The notes below the pieces were generated by a model, which saw nothing but the letters and a program-made list of their open reading frames with translations, made no database searches and was not told the origin of the DNA. The position numbers and the translations under genes are program-made. Source: Marisa cornuarietis (lineage: Eukaryota > Mollusca > Gastropoda > Architaenioglossa > Ampullariidae). Taken from it: a stretch of DNA of 64,000 nucleotides. Positions 1-12,479 of this stretch are shown in pieces; the first letter of the stretch is position 1, and each line of letters starts with the position of its first letter. The stretch covers positions 1,983,501 through 2,047,500 of the forward strand of contig SMMW01000627.1 in the NCBI GenBank assembly GCA_004794655.1, given 5' to 3'.

Positions 1-1695
1 TTAGTGGATATTGTGTCAAACATTGACACTCGACACTAGGTTAGTGGATATTGTGTCAACCATTGACAGTCTTGACACTATGCTAAAACTTTGTGTCAAA
101 CATTGACAGTCTTGACACTAGGCTCTGTGCTATTGTATACTACATTGACACTCGACACTAGGTTAGTGGTTAATGTGTCAAACATTGATAGTCGACTCTG
201 GAGTTGCAAATTGCGCTATATAAATCTGCTTTAATAATAATAATAGTCTTGACACTCGGTTCGTGGATATTGTGTCAAATATTAGCAGTCATGACACTAG
301 TCTGTGACTATGTCTCAAACATTGACAGTCTTGACACTGGGCTCTGTGATATTGTGTACTACATTGACACTCGACACTAGGTTAGTGGATATTGTGTTAA
401 ACATTGACACTCTTGACACTAGGTTAGTGTATATTGTGTTAAACATTGACAGTCTTGACACTGGGCTCTGTGATATTGTGTACTACATTGACACTCAACA
501 CTAGGTTAGTGGATATTGTGTCAAACATTGACACTCTTGACACTAGGTTATTGTATATTGTGTTAAACATTGACAGTCTTGACACTGGGCTCTGTGATAT
601 TGTGTACTACATTGACACTCGACACTAGGTTAGTGGATATTGTGTTAAACATTGACACTCTTGACACTAGGTTAGTGTATATTGTGTTAAACATTGACAG
701 TCTTGACACTAGGCTCTGTGATATTGTGTACTACATTGACACTCGACACTAGGTTAGTGGATATTGTGTTAAACATTGACACTCTTGACACTAGGTTAGT
801 GTATATTGTGTTAAACATTGACAGTCTTGACACTAGGCTCTGTGATATTGTGTACTACATTGACACTCGACACTAGGTTAGTGGTTAATGTGTCAAACAT
901 TGACACTCTTGACACTAGGTTAGTGTATATTGTGTTAAACATTGACAGTCTTGACACTGGGCTCTGTGATATTGTGTACTACATTGACACTCGACACTAG
1001 GTTAGTGGATATTGTGTTAAACATTGACACTCTTGACACTAGGTTAGTGTATATTGTGTTAAACATTGACAGTCTTGACACTGGGCTCTGTGATATTGTG
1101 TACTACATTGACACTCGACACTAGGTTAGTGGATATTGTGTTAAACATTGACACTCTTGACACTAGGTTAGTGTATATTGTGTTAAACATTGACAGTCTT
1201 GACACTGGGCTCTGTGATATTGTGTACTACATTGACACTCGACACTAGGTTAGTGGTTAATGTGTCAAACATTGACACTCTTGACACTAGGTTAGTGTAT
1301 ATTGTGTTAAACATTGACAGTCTTGACACTGGGCTCTGTGATATTGTGTACTACATTGACACTCGACACTAGGTTAGTGGATATTGTGTTAAACATTGAC
1401 ACTCTTGACACTAGGTTAGCGTATATTGTGTTAAACATTGACAGTCTTGACACTAGGTTAGCGTATATTGTGTTAAACATTGACAGTCTTGACACTAGGC
1501 TCTGTGATATTATGTACTACATTGACACTCGACACTAGGTTAGTGGTTAATGTGTCAAACATTGACACTCTTGACACTAGGTTAGTGTATATTGTGTTAA
1601 ACATTGACAGTCTTGACACTGGGCTCTGTGATATTGTGTACTACATTGACACTCGACACTAGGTTAGTGGATATTGGCAGTCTCGACACTAGGCT
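1..1695. repeat. 124-bp higher-order minisatellite array
   Basis: The repeat is built from three related monomers of 42, 40 and 42 bp, each carrying a TTGACACT-type start and an ACATTGACA-type end; together they form a 124-bp unit. Corresponding points recur every 124 bp from about 446 to 1314, and then one 166-bp step occurs because a unit holds one extra 42-bp monomer (about 1428-1470). The first 300 bp are less regular and the array runs off the left edge of the window, so its true length is unknown. Short open frames of about 60 codons in every unit are a by-product of the repeat and not genes. The array decays at about 1670-1695. Confidence 0.95.
188..248 (+). mobile_element. Short retroelement 3' end inserted in the satellite
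   Basis: The satellite is interrupted at 194-242 by unrelated sequence ending in GCGCTATATAAAT followed by an (AAT)n tail. This terminal motif resembles the 3' end of CR1/L2-like retroelements and the GCGCAATATAAAT seen at the 3' end of the LINE near 59315. The hexamer ATAGTC flanks it on both sides (188-193 and 243-248), consistent with a short target-site duplication. The body is only about 49 bp, so it is a severely 5'-truncated insertion. Confidence 0.55.
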
Positions 1696-2541
1696 CTGTC
1701 ACCTGGTGACGGCTCTTTGACGTTGTTATTACGTCACCCGATTACGTAAAAGTGGAAATGACGTAACGACGCAACGATCGGAATTGTAATCTCTGCTATC
1801 TGCCCTATTTACTCTGCCGTTGCAGCTTTAGAGTAAGATTTCCAGGACATGTTGGTTCTCTCGTTCCTTCTTGTCTGCCAGAGCTCTCACAGATCGATTC
1901 TTGGCTGCGGGCAAGAAAGAGAGCAGCGTGTTATTTCACGCCAGCTGTCAGTGGAATTCCCCACATTTCTGAGAGACAGCCAGCCAGGGGCGCAGGGGAA
2001 ACACCTTCAACCTACAAATGAGAGGAAGAGGTCGAGGAAGTTAGACCTACAACTGTAAGGCGTCTGCGTTCTGTTGTCCTTTTCATTATTTGTATTACGA
2101 AACGTGGATCGAGATTTATCTTCTTTTTTTTTTTTTTGAAGGGCTGCTTACGATCTTCGGAAAGTCCTGACAGGTATTAAAAGATATCACAATTTTATTT
2201 CCAGTGAGTGGTCTATGTCTAATGAGAACAGGAAGGCGAGTAAAGGGCGGGGTGCTACGGGGATACAGAAGGTGGGAGGACAGGACAGAGAGCGTCCAGT
2301 TGCAGCTCTCGTGCCTCCACTTGTATTGATATAAAGAGGCTGGCTGGGCTGAACAGTCACCTTGGTCATATCTGTGTCTCAAGAAAAGTAACTACACAGA
2401 GTGCGAGCGTGCATGTCTTCCAGCGGCTTGGTGTGAAGACCCACTATGATGAATGCCTGCTTGCGTCTGTGATGTATAAAACTGAAAGTCAACTTGTGCA
2501 GCAGAACTGTATGAAGGTTGCTAGTCTGCGCCTTGGAAATC
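1696..2541. other. Anonymous sequence with a bZIP-motif cluster at its left end
   Basis: No supported gene. TTACGTCA (1729-1736), TTACGTAA (1742-1749) and TGACGTAA (1759-1766) lie within 38 bp just past the satellite and match CRE/ATF or PAR-bZIP type sites. A T tract occupies about 2122-2137. Short open frames here show no domain or splice context. Confidence 0.4.
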
Positions 2542-2630
2542 CCCACCACCACCACCACCACCACCACCACCACCACCACCACCACCACCACCACCACCAC
2601 CACCACCACCACCACCACCACCACCACCAC
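2542..2630. repeat. (CCA)n trinucleotide microsatellite
   Basis: About 30 uninterrupted CCA units. The His-rich plus-strand and Val-rich minus-strand open frames across it are products of the repeat. Confidence 0.98.
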
Positions 2631-3140
2631 GATGAACCATTTAAATTTACAATCTCTTCAGCCTCAGGGCTTTGAGAACCTTAACCTTTATTCCTAAAAC
2701 TGAACTATTGATATCATTGTTCAAAAAATATCGTCATTGTTAACATGATAAGCAGCTGTTGATGCAGAATAAACATGTTCCCTCTTTGCATGCGTAAACG
2801 ATTCTTGGGCAGACATGTGCTGTGCCTCGTATGAAACTCTCCATTTTTAAGGAACAGGCGCGGGTGACCTCCATATTTCTTTTCTGCTTCTTTAAAGGGG
2901 CATCTTCTTTGGACTCACTCCCCCACTACCCAACAGGGCAGTGATAACATTTTGGTTCAGACAGATCACCTCTGCAGCTGTTTGGGTTTTTTCCGATTAT
3001 TTTGCTAATCTTTATCACTCTTGTCCAGCTCTTCTTTTCTTTGTGTAATTATTTGAATAATTAGACTTAACAGAGAAAGAAGTTTTTGCAAATCTATTCG
3101 ACCCTCCAAGCTGTCATCATTTCAGAATATTGACAGTCAC

Positions 3141-3385
3141 CTCGACATTGGAATAATTAGCCTCACAGAGAAACATTCTTTTAGAAACTCCTTTTGTTTG
3201 CGAATTTGGTAGTCCTCCAATGTCATGCTGTCAGAATATTGCCGACCTTTAATCGCATTAATATTCTGTAGCGTAATAACAAAAATGTAATCCTCCAAAC
3301 GTGAAGAAACAATTTCTCGCCAGTCTCCCTCGGCTCCAGAATGACGCAGGAACCACCGCTCGTGCGATCGCCTACGGATATCCGC
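3141..3385 (-). CDS. Candidate internal coding exon, unknown protein
   Basis: On the minus strand an open frame is preceded by a pyrimidine-leaning tract ending in TTTTGTACAG (an acceptor-like AG at 3386-3387) and followed by CGAG|GTGACT, a good donor-like site at 3140. The 245-bp interval begins in phase 0 and leaves two bases at the end. It would encode about 81 residues that are charged and mixed in composition, for example GAEGDWREIVSSRLEDY and TLEDYQIRKQKEFLKECF, unlike the low-complexity frames around it. The open frame closes with a stop directly beyond the donor. I do not recognise the family, and no neighbouring exon was identified. It could be a chance open frame or a decayed exon. 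Confidence 0.35.
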
Positions 3386-3513
3386 CTGTACAAAAGTGAG
3401 CACTGCTGACATTTTTATAATGGAAACACCTTTCCTGCTTTCTGTGCCGCTGCTTTTATCATTATCAGTTTTCAGGGCATATTTGTCAGGTGTCCCTTGG
3501 CATTCTCAGAATC

Positions 3514-3520
<7 letters not shown>

Positions 3521-3562
<42 letters not shown>
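3521..3562. repeat. (TG)n microsatellite
   Basis: 21 TG units in an unbroken run. Confidence 0.97.
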
Positions 3563-3565
<3 letters not shown>

Positions 3566-4388
3566 GCTTGCCTCTCCGAATGGAGAGTTTGTGCACCGTA
3601 TGTGGAAGCACCGAAGTTCTCTTGTAATTTCTTGCTATGACAGGTCGGTCATAACACCTGCAGCCTTGTGATCAGGTGTAGACGCTCACCATGCATCAAG
3701 GTGTGTAGGCCTTTCTTCGTCCCTTGATTTCCGTCACTCACCGGACATACATCATTGTCACACAGCAGCACAGACTTACAGAATTTTAAAAACATAATCA
3801 CGTACTCCGTGATGCGAATATAGTTACAGTAGTGCCCTTTACATCACATTTCCTTTACTCAAACAACATCGCCAAACCTTGGATAGCGAATATGGATTTA
3901 TCAGAGCCATGGTATTGTACAAAAGGTACCGGGTAACTGTCAATAGAGGTTCCCCAAACAATTTTACTTTTTTAAAGGAAGGGCATCGAATCACCTAATT
4001 TGAAAATGTCAAATGTCTTCGTAAGCAGTGAAGGTGAAACAAATCAGTTTACTAACAGAACGAATATTGAAAATGGCGTCAATGAGACCTTCGTCTTATT
4101 CCGGGTGTCTCCTGATAATAGATCCTGTCGTCTGCTAAACTTGTTTCCAGGGTACTCGGATCTGACTTAGGGGCACTGTTGTCAGGTAAAGTTTTTAATT
4201 TCGTCGCTATACCAAGAATAAATGAATATTTTTTTAAAAGAAAAACAAGGACAACAAACTGAAGTAGGATATCCACAAACAACACCTCAGACGTGAGATA
4301 AAAGGACGGCTGCCATGAAAAAAGGGGGAAAGGGGACCAAATTAGACGCATGTTTCTGGTGGAGACGAGTCAACAGTACTGACTGAGT
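3563..4388. other. No gene seen
   Basis: AT-rich unique-looking sequence. No coding, repeat or RNA signal that I can support. Confidence 0.5.
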
Positions 4389-4614
4389 GCATGAAGCCTG
4401 ATTGGTTGGTTGATAGATTTAGCAGGAAAGTGTTTCCACCTTGAGGTGATTTCGCACTCTGGGGAGAGAAGAAGAGGATATCCCGGACGCCCAGCCCTGC
4501 GAACATCCAGAGAGCGTCCCGAGACGAGATCTGAACCCAGAGCCTCTCACTGCAGTGGTGACAAGCGAGTATTTGAACCACTACACTACCTGGCGCCCCT
4601 AAGCATGAAGCCTG
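4389..4614 (-). mobile_element. tRNA-derived SINE with perfect 12-bp target-site duplication
   Basis: The body is 4401-4602 on the minus strand. Its 5' end carries a pol III A-box-like stretch (TAGTGTAGTGGTTCAAA) and, about 35 bp on, a B-box-like GGTTCAGATCT, a slightly decayed form of GGTTCGAATCC. A non-tRNA body follows, and the 3' end is a short (ACCA)n-type tail (plus-strand TTGGTTGGTTGA). The sequence GCATGAAGCCTG occurs immediately on both sides (4389-4400 and 4603-4614), a perfect 12-bp duplication expected of LINE-mediated insertion. The intact duplication suggests a relatively recent insertion. The SINE family itself is not identified. Confidence 0.85.
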
Positions 4615-5898
4615 GACGCTTGCAGCACAAATATCTCATCAGGTGGGGAAAGGGCAGTAAGCCGTCGCACGTCTGACAACTCCTCGACAGGTTGGTACGC
4701 TTGCTATGCCTATCTACGCGCCGCTGTCAGCAGTAGACTGACTGCGCATGTCTGCAATCAAAAGGCAGCGCCATGCTGATACAGACCCCAATTGTCGTTT
4801 TCTCGTCAGCTTAGTGGTCTGGCTTATTGCCTTATCGCCCACCTCAACTCGGCAATCGGCGGGCGACATGGTGTTGCTAGGATTCTGGTGGTGCTATCTC
4901 CCCTCCGCAAGGCGGGTCGAATGCCAATTTTTAATCTACAGTTTTCAGTACGCCACTACATTGTCGCCCTCCACCAGGCATCGTCACTCCTTCGGAAATT
5001 CAGATGTGCTTGCGTTCAGAGGAACATAAAATATAAAGTACCCATCTTTTTCTCGCGGCCTTACCTTCCTCCAAGAATAAGAGAGAAGGAGAGAGAAAGG
5101 GAGGGTGGGAAGCCATGAAGGGACAAATTAATGAATGTATTTAATCAGCATTTTGTAATACACCCATGCAGCGTGGCAAAGGAGGGGAGATGTCCCACAA
5201 ACCGTGGCGCAGTTCTCAACTCCCCAAGGGAGGAATGAAATCTGTTAGGCAAACACTTCGCCGCTGACTGTCAATGTGTACTTAAACACTTGCAGCTAAT
5301 ACTTATGGTTCACAAAGACTTACACGACTCGACCAGAAGGTAAAAATCCGGCCCTTGACCGCCCGCCCTTAGGGGTGGGACAAGGAGTAGGAGGGGGGGG
5401 GAACAGTTGTTTGATCCTTAGTCTGGTAGAGCTGACGATGAGTCAGAGGAGACTGGTATTACGATAGGATTTGTCGCCTTTAACTTGTGAATGAGTCTTT
5501 AAAGCCGATGGAGGAGGCATGGAAGGCCCTGCGTTCTTTTTGTTTTCATGTCTCTTCCTGGTCACGGACCAAACCTGCGGGTGGATTATGTTACACAGAC
5601 AGACCTCAATAGGCGTACCATGGGTATCGTGCAGGTGTGAGCGGTTTCCAAGCTTTCTCTTAGTCCTTAACTGCATACAGAGAGAGAGAGAGAAGGAGTG
5701 GGGGAGGAAGAAAGTAAAAGAAGTTGATAAAGATGAAGAGAGGAAGACAGACATACGTGTTATTCACCGATAAGTCAGTCATTAAAAACGATGAATGGAT
5801 GCAGAAGACATACAGAAGTCATCTGTACATGTAGTAACCAGCGGCAATGTTTTATGTACTTAGCACGGAAGAAGCCAGGCGTTTTAAATCCATATTAA

Positions 5899-5901
<3 letters not shown>
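4615..5901. other. No gene seen; purine-rich and GC-richer patches
   Basis: Contains a GC-richer stretch around 4690-4990 with two overlapping open frames and no recognisable domain, and purine-rich runs near 5080-5110 and 5680-5750. I see no supported gene. Confidence 0.4.
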
Positions 5902-5950
<49 letters not shown>

Positions 5951-6018
5951 TGTGCACAAGAATATTTGAGTGATTATACGTGCATGCTTGTGAACTCAAT
6001 GTGTGTGTGTGTGTGTGC
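5902..6018. repeat. Compound (TG)n microsatellite
   Basis: A TG run at about 5902-5955 with one GGTG interruption, then unique sequence, then a second short TG run at 6001-6018. Confidence 0.95.
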
Positions 6019-9000
6019 GTGTCCGTGTTTGTAAGTGCGTGCGGGTGTATGTGCATCAGAGGGACAAGGAGGAGAGAATATGGAGTTGGCCGGAAGTGTC
6101 CAGTGAGCCTCCACATCCTTTGTGGAATGGCGGAACGAAGCAGTCGAGCTTAGAAGTTTTGGAGAATGTGTACAAACAATATATACAAGTGCTTTTAATG
6201 TCTGCAGGTCTTGAGTTAATATACATGAGCCATCATTCATTCTCGACTTGACAGTTCAGATTAGAGGCACCATGACTCATCGTTTACCTTCCACCCTACT
6301 CCATGCTTACCTACATCTCACTCCGATTTTACAATTGTTTGAATATGGATCTTGACACCTCTTCTCGGGTGAAACGTGAAAGGTCTAGTTTGTGCTCAAG
6401 TTGCGCATTCCGTCTGTGTTTGGCTAGGAACAGATGAGTACTTAATAAATCACCTCTCACTACCCCACAGCACACCTTTCTTGTGAGTTCGCAGCTTGTA
6501 AAACCGAAAATTATAATAATAATAAGAAGAAGAAAGGTTAAGTGCATGAGCATCCCCAGCCGTTACACAGACGAGACAGTGATCTGTGCTCAGCTCTAAT
6601 TCATATTTTATGACTGTTCCACTTACAAACACAGCCTGTACTTTATTTTTTCATGTTATTTATTCCACTTGTTCGAGCCTATATTTTTTTCAGCGACACT
6701 CATTTTCCACCCGTCATCCTTTTTATCCGGTCATCGCCAGTCATTTCATAAGCTGACAAGAAATGAAATCAGTTGTCGCCGTGTTAATGTATGGTTGTCA
6801 CCTCTGACTTCGTTTTTCTCCACTGCCTTTGTTTGAAAAATTCCCAGTTTTGTTTTCTTTGCTTTGTTTTTATTATTAATAGCTGCTAAACCACGCCCTG
6901 CATAATCCTGAGTACATTTTAAACTAACATTTTTTTTTTATTTAAGTGCAATCGATCCTTCACTTCGGTCAGAAGGAAACACTTGGCTGGTGAGCGCAAA
7001 TAAGTTTGTCGGCAGACGTCCGCCTCAGACAGGTGACAAAATCAAGAGGGGCTGGAAGAAAAGATAGGTAGAGGGCAGGCAGCAGGCCAACCCACACCTC
7101 CTGATAGTAAGGCAATGATATCTAGCAGCTGCCATTTCGCATCTCGCGAGATCCTGCGAGAGGCAGCGAGACTGTGTCGGTCACGTGGTTAAAATGCAAG
7201 GTGTCTTCAACTGTATTTTATTGTTAGTATTTTTCTTTGTTTCAGCAACATCCTGCCATTTACTATCCCATTCAAAAGCTTTGCCTCATCAGCAGTAAAA
7301 CAATTATGTTGGCGAGTAGTCGTAAATGCTTTTCACCGCTGTCATCAGGCTGTCACTGTCATCCTTGTCATTGTCCTCAGGCTGTCATCAAAATAAACAT
7401 TATTATAAGTTATTGTCAACAGAGTAGAATCAGTTATCAGGATAGTCTCTGTCATCAGTATATGGTCAGGGTTATCAGGATAGAGTTGTCAGTGTGCTAG
7501 CTGTGTCTTGCAAGAACTTGATCAGGAAAGGGAAATAACTATTGCACCGACGGTACTTATATGCATTGATGTCCCTTTAGTGTTTAGAAATAAAATTTTA
7601 AAGAAATAAAGAAGACAAAGGTCCACGAGAAAAAAAAAAACCAGGTAGAAACACGAGTAAAGACTGGAACTGGTGAATGTTTATTCACTGTTGATTCTTC
7701 GAACAATCTGGCTTTCAGCTATCGCTTGTTGACAACTGAGCGAGTAGGTGAGTGGTTGGGTGGGTTAGGGAATGTACCAAATCTTTCTAAAGAGATTTAC
7801 TTTTCGAGACTCGTGGGGTCTGTATCATAGTCAAAAAAAAAAAAAAAAAAAAAGGAAAACCCATTCCCAGACCTCGAAGCACCCACACCCCTCCCCCACA
7901 ACACCTCCATGCCGCACGCTGCATGTCCACTCGACCATGCTCCAACTCTCCTTGCAGACAGGAGCACCACCACCCGGCTTAACGACCGGGAAAATACAGG
8001 TTCCAGACACGCCAGACCTAGCAGGGATAGCATTTAATCGGATAATGGCTTTTTCTGGCGAGACACCCAAACCCATGATGCCCGTATCCGGATCGCTGGT
8101 GGCTCAGTGGATGGTTGGTCTGCCCTACCTCCGGCTGCCCAGGCTTTCGTATGTTTGGGTTTACTTAAAAGCTATAAACTCTTCTCCGTACTTACACTAG
8201 AGATATATGTGACAAACACTTCAAGCATCGTCTTCAGGAAGAAGACATCCTCTAGACTTCTGTTTCCGCTACTTCACGATGACACGTCCTCCCAGGTTAA
8301 CCCCTTCAAGCGGTCAAAGCTAACACTCAGTTCCTGTTCAAGCCACTAATAGGGGACACTCACAAAGAAAGTGCTAAAAGATAGCCCAAAGATAAGAACT
8401 TAACACGAAATTAGGCTTAAAGCTATTGCAAGCATCTTTCCAAAAGTTATTAAAAAAAAACCATAAGCACAGTTAAGTTGATTGATTCCTAATTCTAACT
8501 TAGATGTTATCGAATACGAAGACTTCCTGCATAGGAAACATTGGATCGAGAACCTTTGGAGAAGTCACGGGAGAGAATAAAAGGTTTTATACCACTTTGC
8601 AAAACCCAGGAGAGCACTGCTTATAAATTTTGTACTGATTTATTATACTCACTCATTTGACAATAAGTTGGCACTCAGGGTAGACTTTAACATGTGGAAA
8701 GATTTAATTCTCATGCTTGACAGTGGGCAAGACTAACAGACCCATTCTTTACAGCCTCGCCCGGTGCTGGCAGACAAGGTTACAAGGGAAAGACCAAGTG
8801 TGGAAGAGGGTGTGGGAGTGTTTCAAGCGGCAACTCCTTTCTTCACACAGCGCGTGTGTGTGTGTGTGTGCTTCGTTGGAGTGTCTGGTCAGAAGCACCA
8901 ACTAATGGCCGAGAGAAAGCGAGCGACCGAGGGAGAGAAAAGATTTCAGATTCGAGGCGGTTGCATCGCGTTATCGTAGGAGTGGGTCCGGTGTACGAGA

Positions 9001-9120
9001 ATTTCAAAATGTTAAAAGGTGGGCGTTTGGGTGATCACCCAGAACAACTAAATAAAAAAAAAGCTACTGTTTGCCATCATTCTTCAGAATGAACAAATTG
9101 TGATCGCAAATAACATGCGT
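6019..9120. other. No supported gene; poly(A) tract and simple sequence
   Basis: Holds a degenerate patch around 7330-7490 with recurring GTCATCAG/GGCTGTCA motifs, a tract of about 20 A at 7834-7853, and a short TG run near 8855-8872. The TGGCTCAGTGG near 8099-8109 matches a pol III A box but no B box follows. Open frames show no domain. Confidence 0.35.
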
Positions 9121-10829
9121 GCATGTGTGTGTGTGGGTGTGAGAGAGAGAGAGAGAGTGTATGTTCCTGAATAATGATTGTATTCATCCTCCTACAAAAA
9201 AAAAACAAAACAAAAACAAAGACTTACGTACAAAGATCTGTGTCCAGTTTCGATTACACGATTTCGGAATAAATATTTAATGCATTCTGACAGGTTCATC
9301 AGCGAAATGAAAACTTCCGGCTCCATTGCCTTCCCTGCCACACACACACACACAGATGTATTGTGTGTTGAGAGGTGGCGCGGTGCTTGCAGTGTTCAGT
9401 GTTATAAGGCTAGCTGATAATGCACTGAGCACCACTGCAAGCACTACATCATGTAATTAAATCAGTGTTCATCTAGGCAGAGGTCAGGTATTTTCTTTCG
9501 GGAGGTCCTTCATTTTGTTTCACTTTACACGATTGCTGTTTGTGGCTCCAAATGCATGGGCAGGGCATGCAAACTATTGCACGTGTCATGGGGTATGGTC
9601 CTCTCCAACCTGGACACCGGTACACTGCTACCCGAAAAACGTCGGTAAATGTCCAAAGGACGTCGTCTTGCGATAAGTACAGAAAGGAAGTCACCCTGAA
9701 TAAAAGCTGAAAGTTTTGTTTGGCATGAATTTTGTTTTGCTACTTTTCCTGGCTGTGATTTTTCTGTCAGACATGTGGGAATAGCGATTGCCACAAGCTT
9801 GTGGCCAGTAAGCCATGTGTATCACGCGCTTCTAGAAGTCCTTGTAAGTCCTCGTACTAACTTCTACCTTACCTCTAACGAGTGAAGTACGCATAAAAAG
9901 GTCGAGAAGGAAACCTTCCTCTTTTTTCTAAAGTTGAATGCTGCTTCATTGTTCAATCTTCTTATTAAAGAAGCTGCCATATCTGACAGGACCACTCCCT
10001 ATCTCCTCAGGCAAGTAGCCCATCCCCCAAGACTACGTGCGATACTCAGATCTACCGCCACGGGTGTTGGTAAAAAAAAACAACCTCCATCTAGGTGTGA
10101 GGTCCGAACACCTTCGCCTTTCACCAAACTACTGCGGAAGGGACATCCTACCAGGTGAAACTCATCCTCGACAAATTTAATTGATGGCATCCTATCCCTT
10201 TCCTTCCGCTTGTTAATGCCAGTCATCTAACTGAAAGCGAAGCTAATAACAGTCCTCAGTGGTACCGGCCAAAAGTTCTTGTGGATCCGCAGTCTTTTTG
10301 GCGTCTGTGTGTCACCATAACTGTAAGAATCGGACATCATGCAGTATTATTACCATCATGGTAAGAAGTTAGGATATACAGAGGTTTGGTGCACAAGATG
10401 CTGATTGAGATTTATGAATGAGAATTGTTGCAATCAGCTAAACATGACATACTAGCGAGGGTGCTGGCGCTGGCCGGTTGATGTCCGTTCACCTGACAGG
10501 CTGTCAGCGCTCAATGGGTGTGCGCAGACCAGATCAAAGAGCAGTGGGAGTGGGGGGGGGGGCACCGCCGACTACTTTTAGTGAGAGGGAGATAATCGTT
10601 GCTTACTGTAGATGAAAGAAGTACTGCAAATTTTGGCCAGGATCGGACAAAACGGTGTGGAGTACAATAAAGCTCAGCCACACACACACACACACACACA
10701 ATCACCACGTTCAATTTTATTTGCTAAATTATCGTTTTAGGTGAGTGCTTGACCTTTTACTATCCAGCTAGAGGGTATAATGTGTACGCCTGGCTATAGT
10801 AGTATGAACTACTTGCTTATTGCACACAC
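9121..10829. other. No supported gene; TG/GA and CA simple repeats
   Basis: Short TG then GA repeats at about 9122-9158 and (CA)n at 10679-10700. Open frames on the minus strand at about 9473-9794 and 9999-10226 have mixed composition but no splice context or recognisable domain. Confidence 0.35.
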
Positions 10830-11059
10830 TTATGGGGCGCCCAGTACAACCAGGTGCAAAAAGTCCATCGTGAAGGTGGGCGCCGCACGGCACGTCACAG
10901 GTGGGTGTAACATAACGATTATCGATTGTGTGACGTGCAGGCGTCCCGCGTGCCGGCGTTTATCTCTTATCTCAGTCTCCAGGGACAGCGGTCCTGTCTT
11001 CATCTTGTCAATAAACCTCTGGTCGTTCCTCGCCAACACCTCTGGTATAAACTCCGAAA
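10830..11059 (-). CDS. Candidate coding exon, unknown protein
   Basis: A minus-strand open frame follows a pyrimidine-rich acceptor-like sequence (CCTCCACATTCAG, AG ending at 11060). The exon would enter in phase 2 and read a charged segment such as FIPEVLARNDQRFIDKMKTG followed by LSLETEIRDKRRHAG. The frame runs to a stop at 10830; a donor site may instead end the exon earlier, so the distal third (after about 10940) is doubtful. No family recognised. Support is composition plus one splice-like signal only. Confidence 0.22.
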
Positions 11060-11929
11060 CTGAATGTGGAGGATCAGGGTATGAAAAGTGTGATAATTGT
11101 ATCATCAGTCACTCCCTCTATAAGTACAGCTCTCGTGGTTTCCTTTCGCTGTTGCCTGACACGCACTCTAGAGAGAACAGACCGCAACAGAAAAATAATT
11201 AAGAGTTCAAAAGGACGTTTTCATATTACATAGAATTACGTGGTTTGTAAATAAAAAGAAAAGTCTTGTCTCAGTTCTAATAAGCTCTGGCAAGGTAAAG
11301 CAGGAGAAGTTACTCTGGGTTTCTCACCCACAATACAAGGTCGGGTTACTGCTGACAAAGAAGACCCAAAAGAACAGGAAAACATTTCCTCACATTTGCA
11401 TCTCATTTTACACTTCAGGACGTAGACAGAATTCAAAGCTTTAATGTGTGGAAGTCTGACTAGTACAAAAAGTATCAAGACACTACCATATAAGCCGAAG
11501 TACATACACGCGCAGGTATAAAACAGGAAACGCACTCCAGCTCCCAGAAGGCAGCAGCCGTGAATCACCTGACATACCTGATTTACCGCTGATGATGTTC
11601 AGATTATCGACAACGACAGTGCTTGTTTGTTCGGGGTTTTTTTTCCCCTTGTTCGTACAGGCATGAATAGTGTTGCGGGTCACTTTTGCTGGAATTTCCG
11701 GAGAGCTGCCGACCTTCTGGCGGAGGGCTTGCGTCAGCGTCAGTGTGAATCACTCTTTTGTCGAGGGGTTTTGTTGACGAGGTGATAATGTAAAGATTGC
11801 ACGGCCTTCAGCTGCTCGGCCACTGACTTCTTCCTTTTTTTGCCTCTCCTTCTTCCTCGCTGTCTCACTCTTCCCACCGCTCAAGTCACGAGTCAAGCGT
11901 GTTTGTTTGCTTGTCTGTGTGATGAGAGC

Positions 11930-12011
11930 ACAAGCGCGCGCGCGCGTGTGTGTGTGTGTGTTTTAATGTGTAGATATGTGTACTTGCACGCGTGGGAATA
12001 TCTGTTTTTTT

Positions 12012-12047
<36 letters not shown>
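11930..12047. repeat. (CG)n(TG)n and (TG)n microsatellites
   Basis: A CG run grading into TG at about 11935-11960 and a longer TG run at 12014-12046. The (CG)n/(TG)n junction is a classic Z-DNA-prone sequence. Confidence 0.93.
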
Positions 12048-12479
12048 ATGCTTCCTTGAGTATGTGTTTTTGCGTCTCTCCCAAATGTTTTGTCCTTTTC
12101 TCTCGTTCAGCCCTCATTTCAGTACCTAGTTACACTACCCTCCCGTACTCCTGTTTTTATCTCATCCCCTACCCACAGCTCCACACATACATGGTTACCT
12201 CACACGTAATATTTTAGATCCCACACATTTTAGAAACAAAAATATTTGGCTTCTGATGTAAACTGTGAAAGACATCGAGTTACTTGTCTGTTAAACTGTG
12301 ACCATGTTATGCAACTCGTAGTGTGTATCCCGCTGTCTCAAACTAGTTTGCGAGGTGTAAGGAGAATTATCTCCTTATAATATGGCCAACAGCTTTCACA
12401 CATCAGTGGCTGCTTCTAAACATTTTCCGTTTATTTTTCTCCCTACCCTTTGGTCCATTCAAACGGTATCTAACGGAAT
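12048..12479. other. No gene seen
   Basis: Pyrimidine-rich then AT-rich sequence without coding or repeat signal. Confidence 0.4.

Noticed and set aside
446..1662. Series of 60-codon open frames at 124-bp steps
   Set aside because: Identical frames in every satellite unit; repeat artefact.
8080..8130. Possible SINE head with A-box TGGCTCAGTGG
   Set aside because: No B box within the usual distance and no target duplication seen.
10780..11202. 140-codon plus-strand open frame
   Set aside because: It overlaps a more coding-like minus-strand frame and has no recognisable features.
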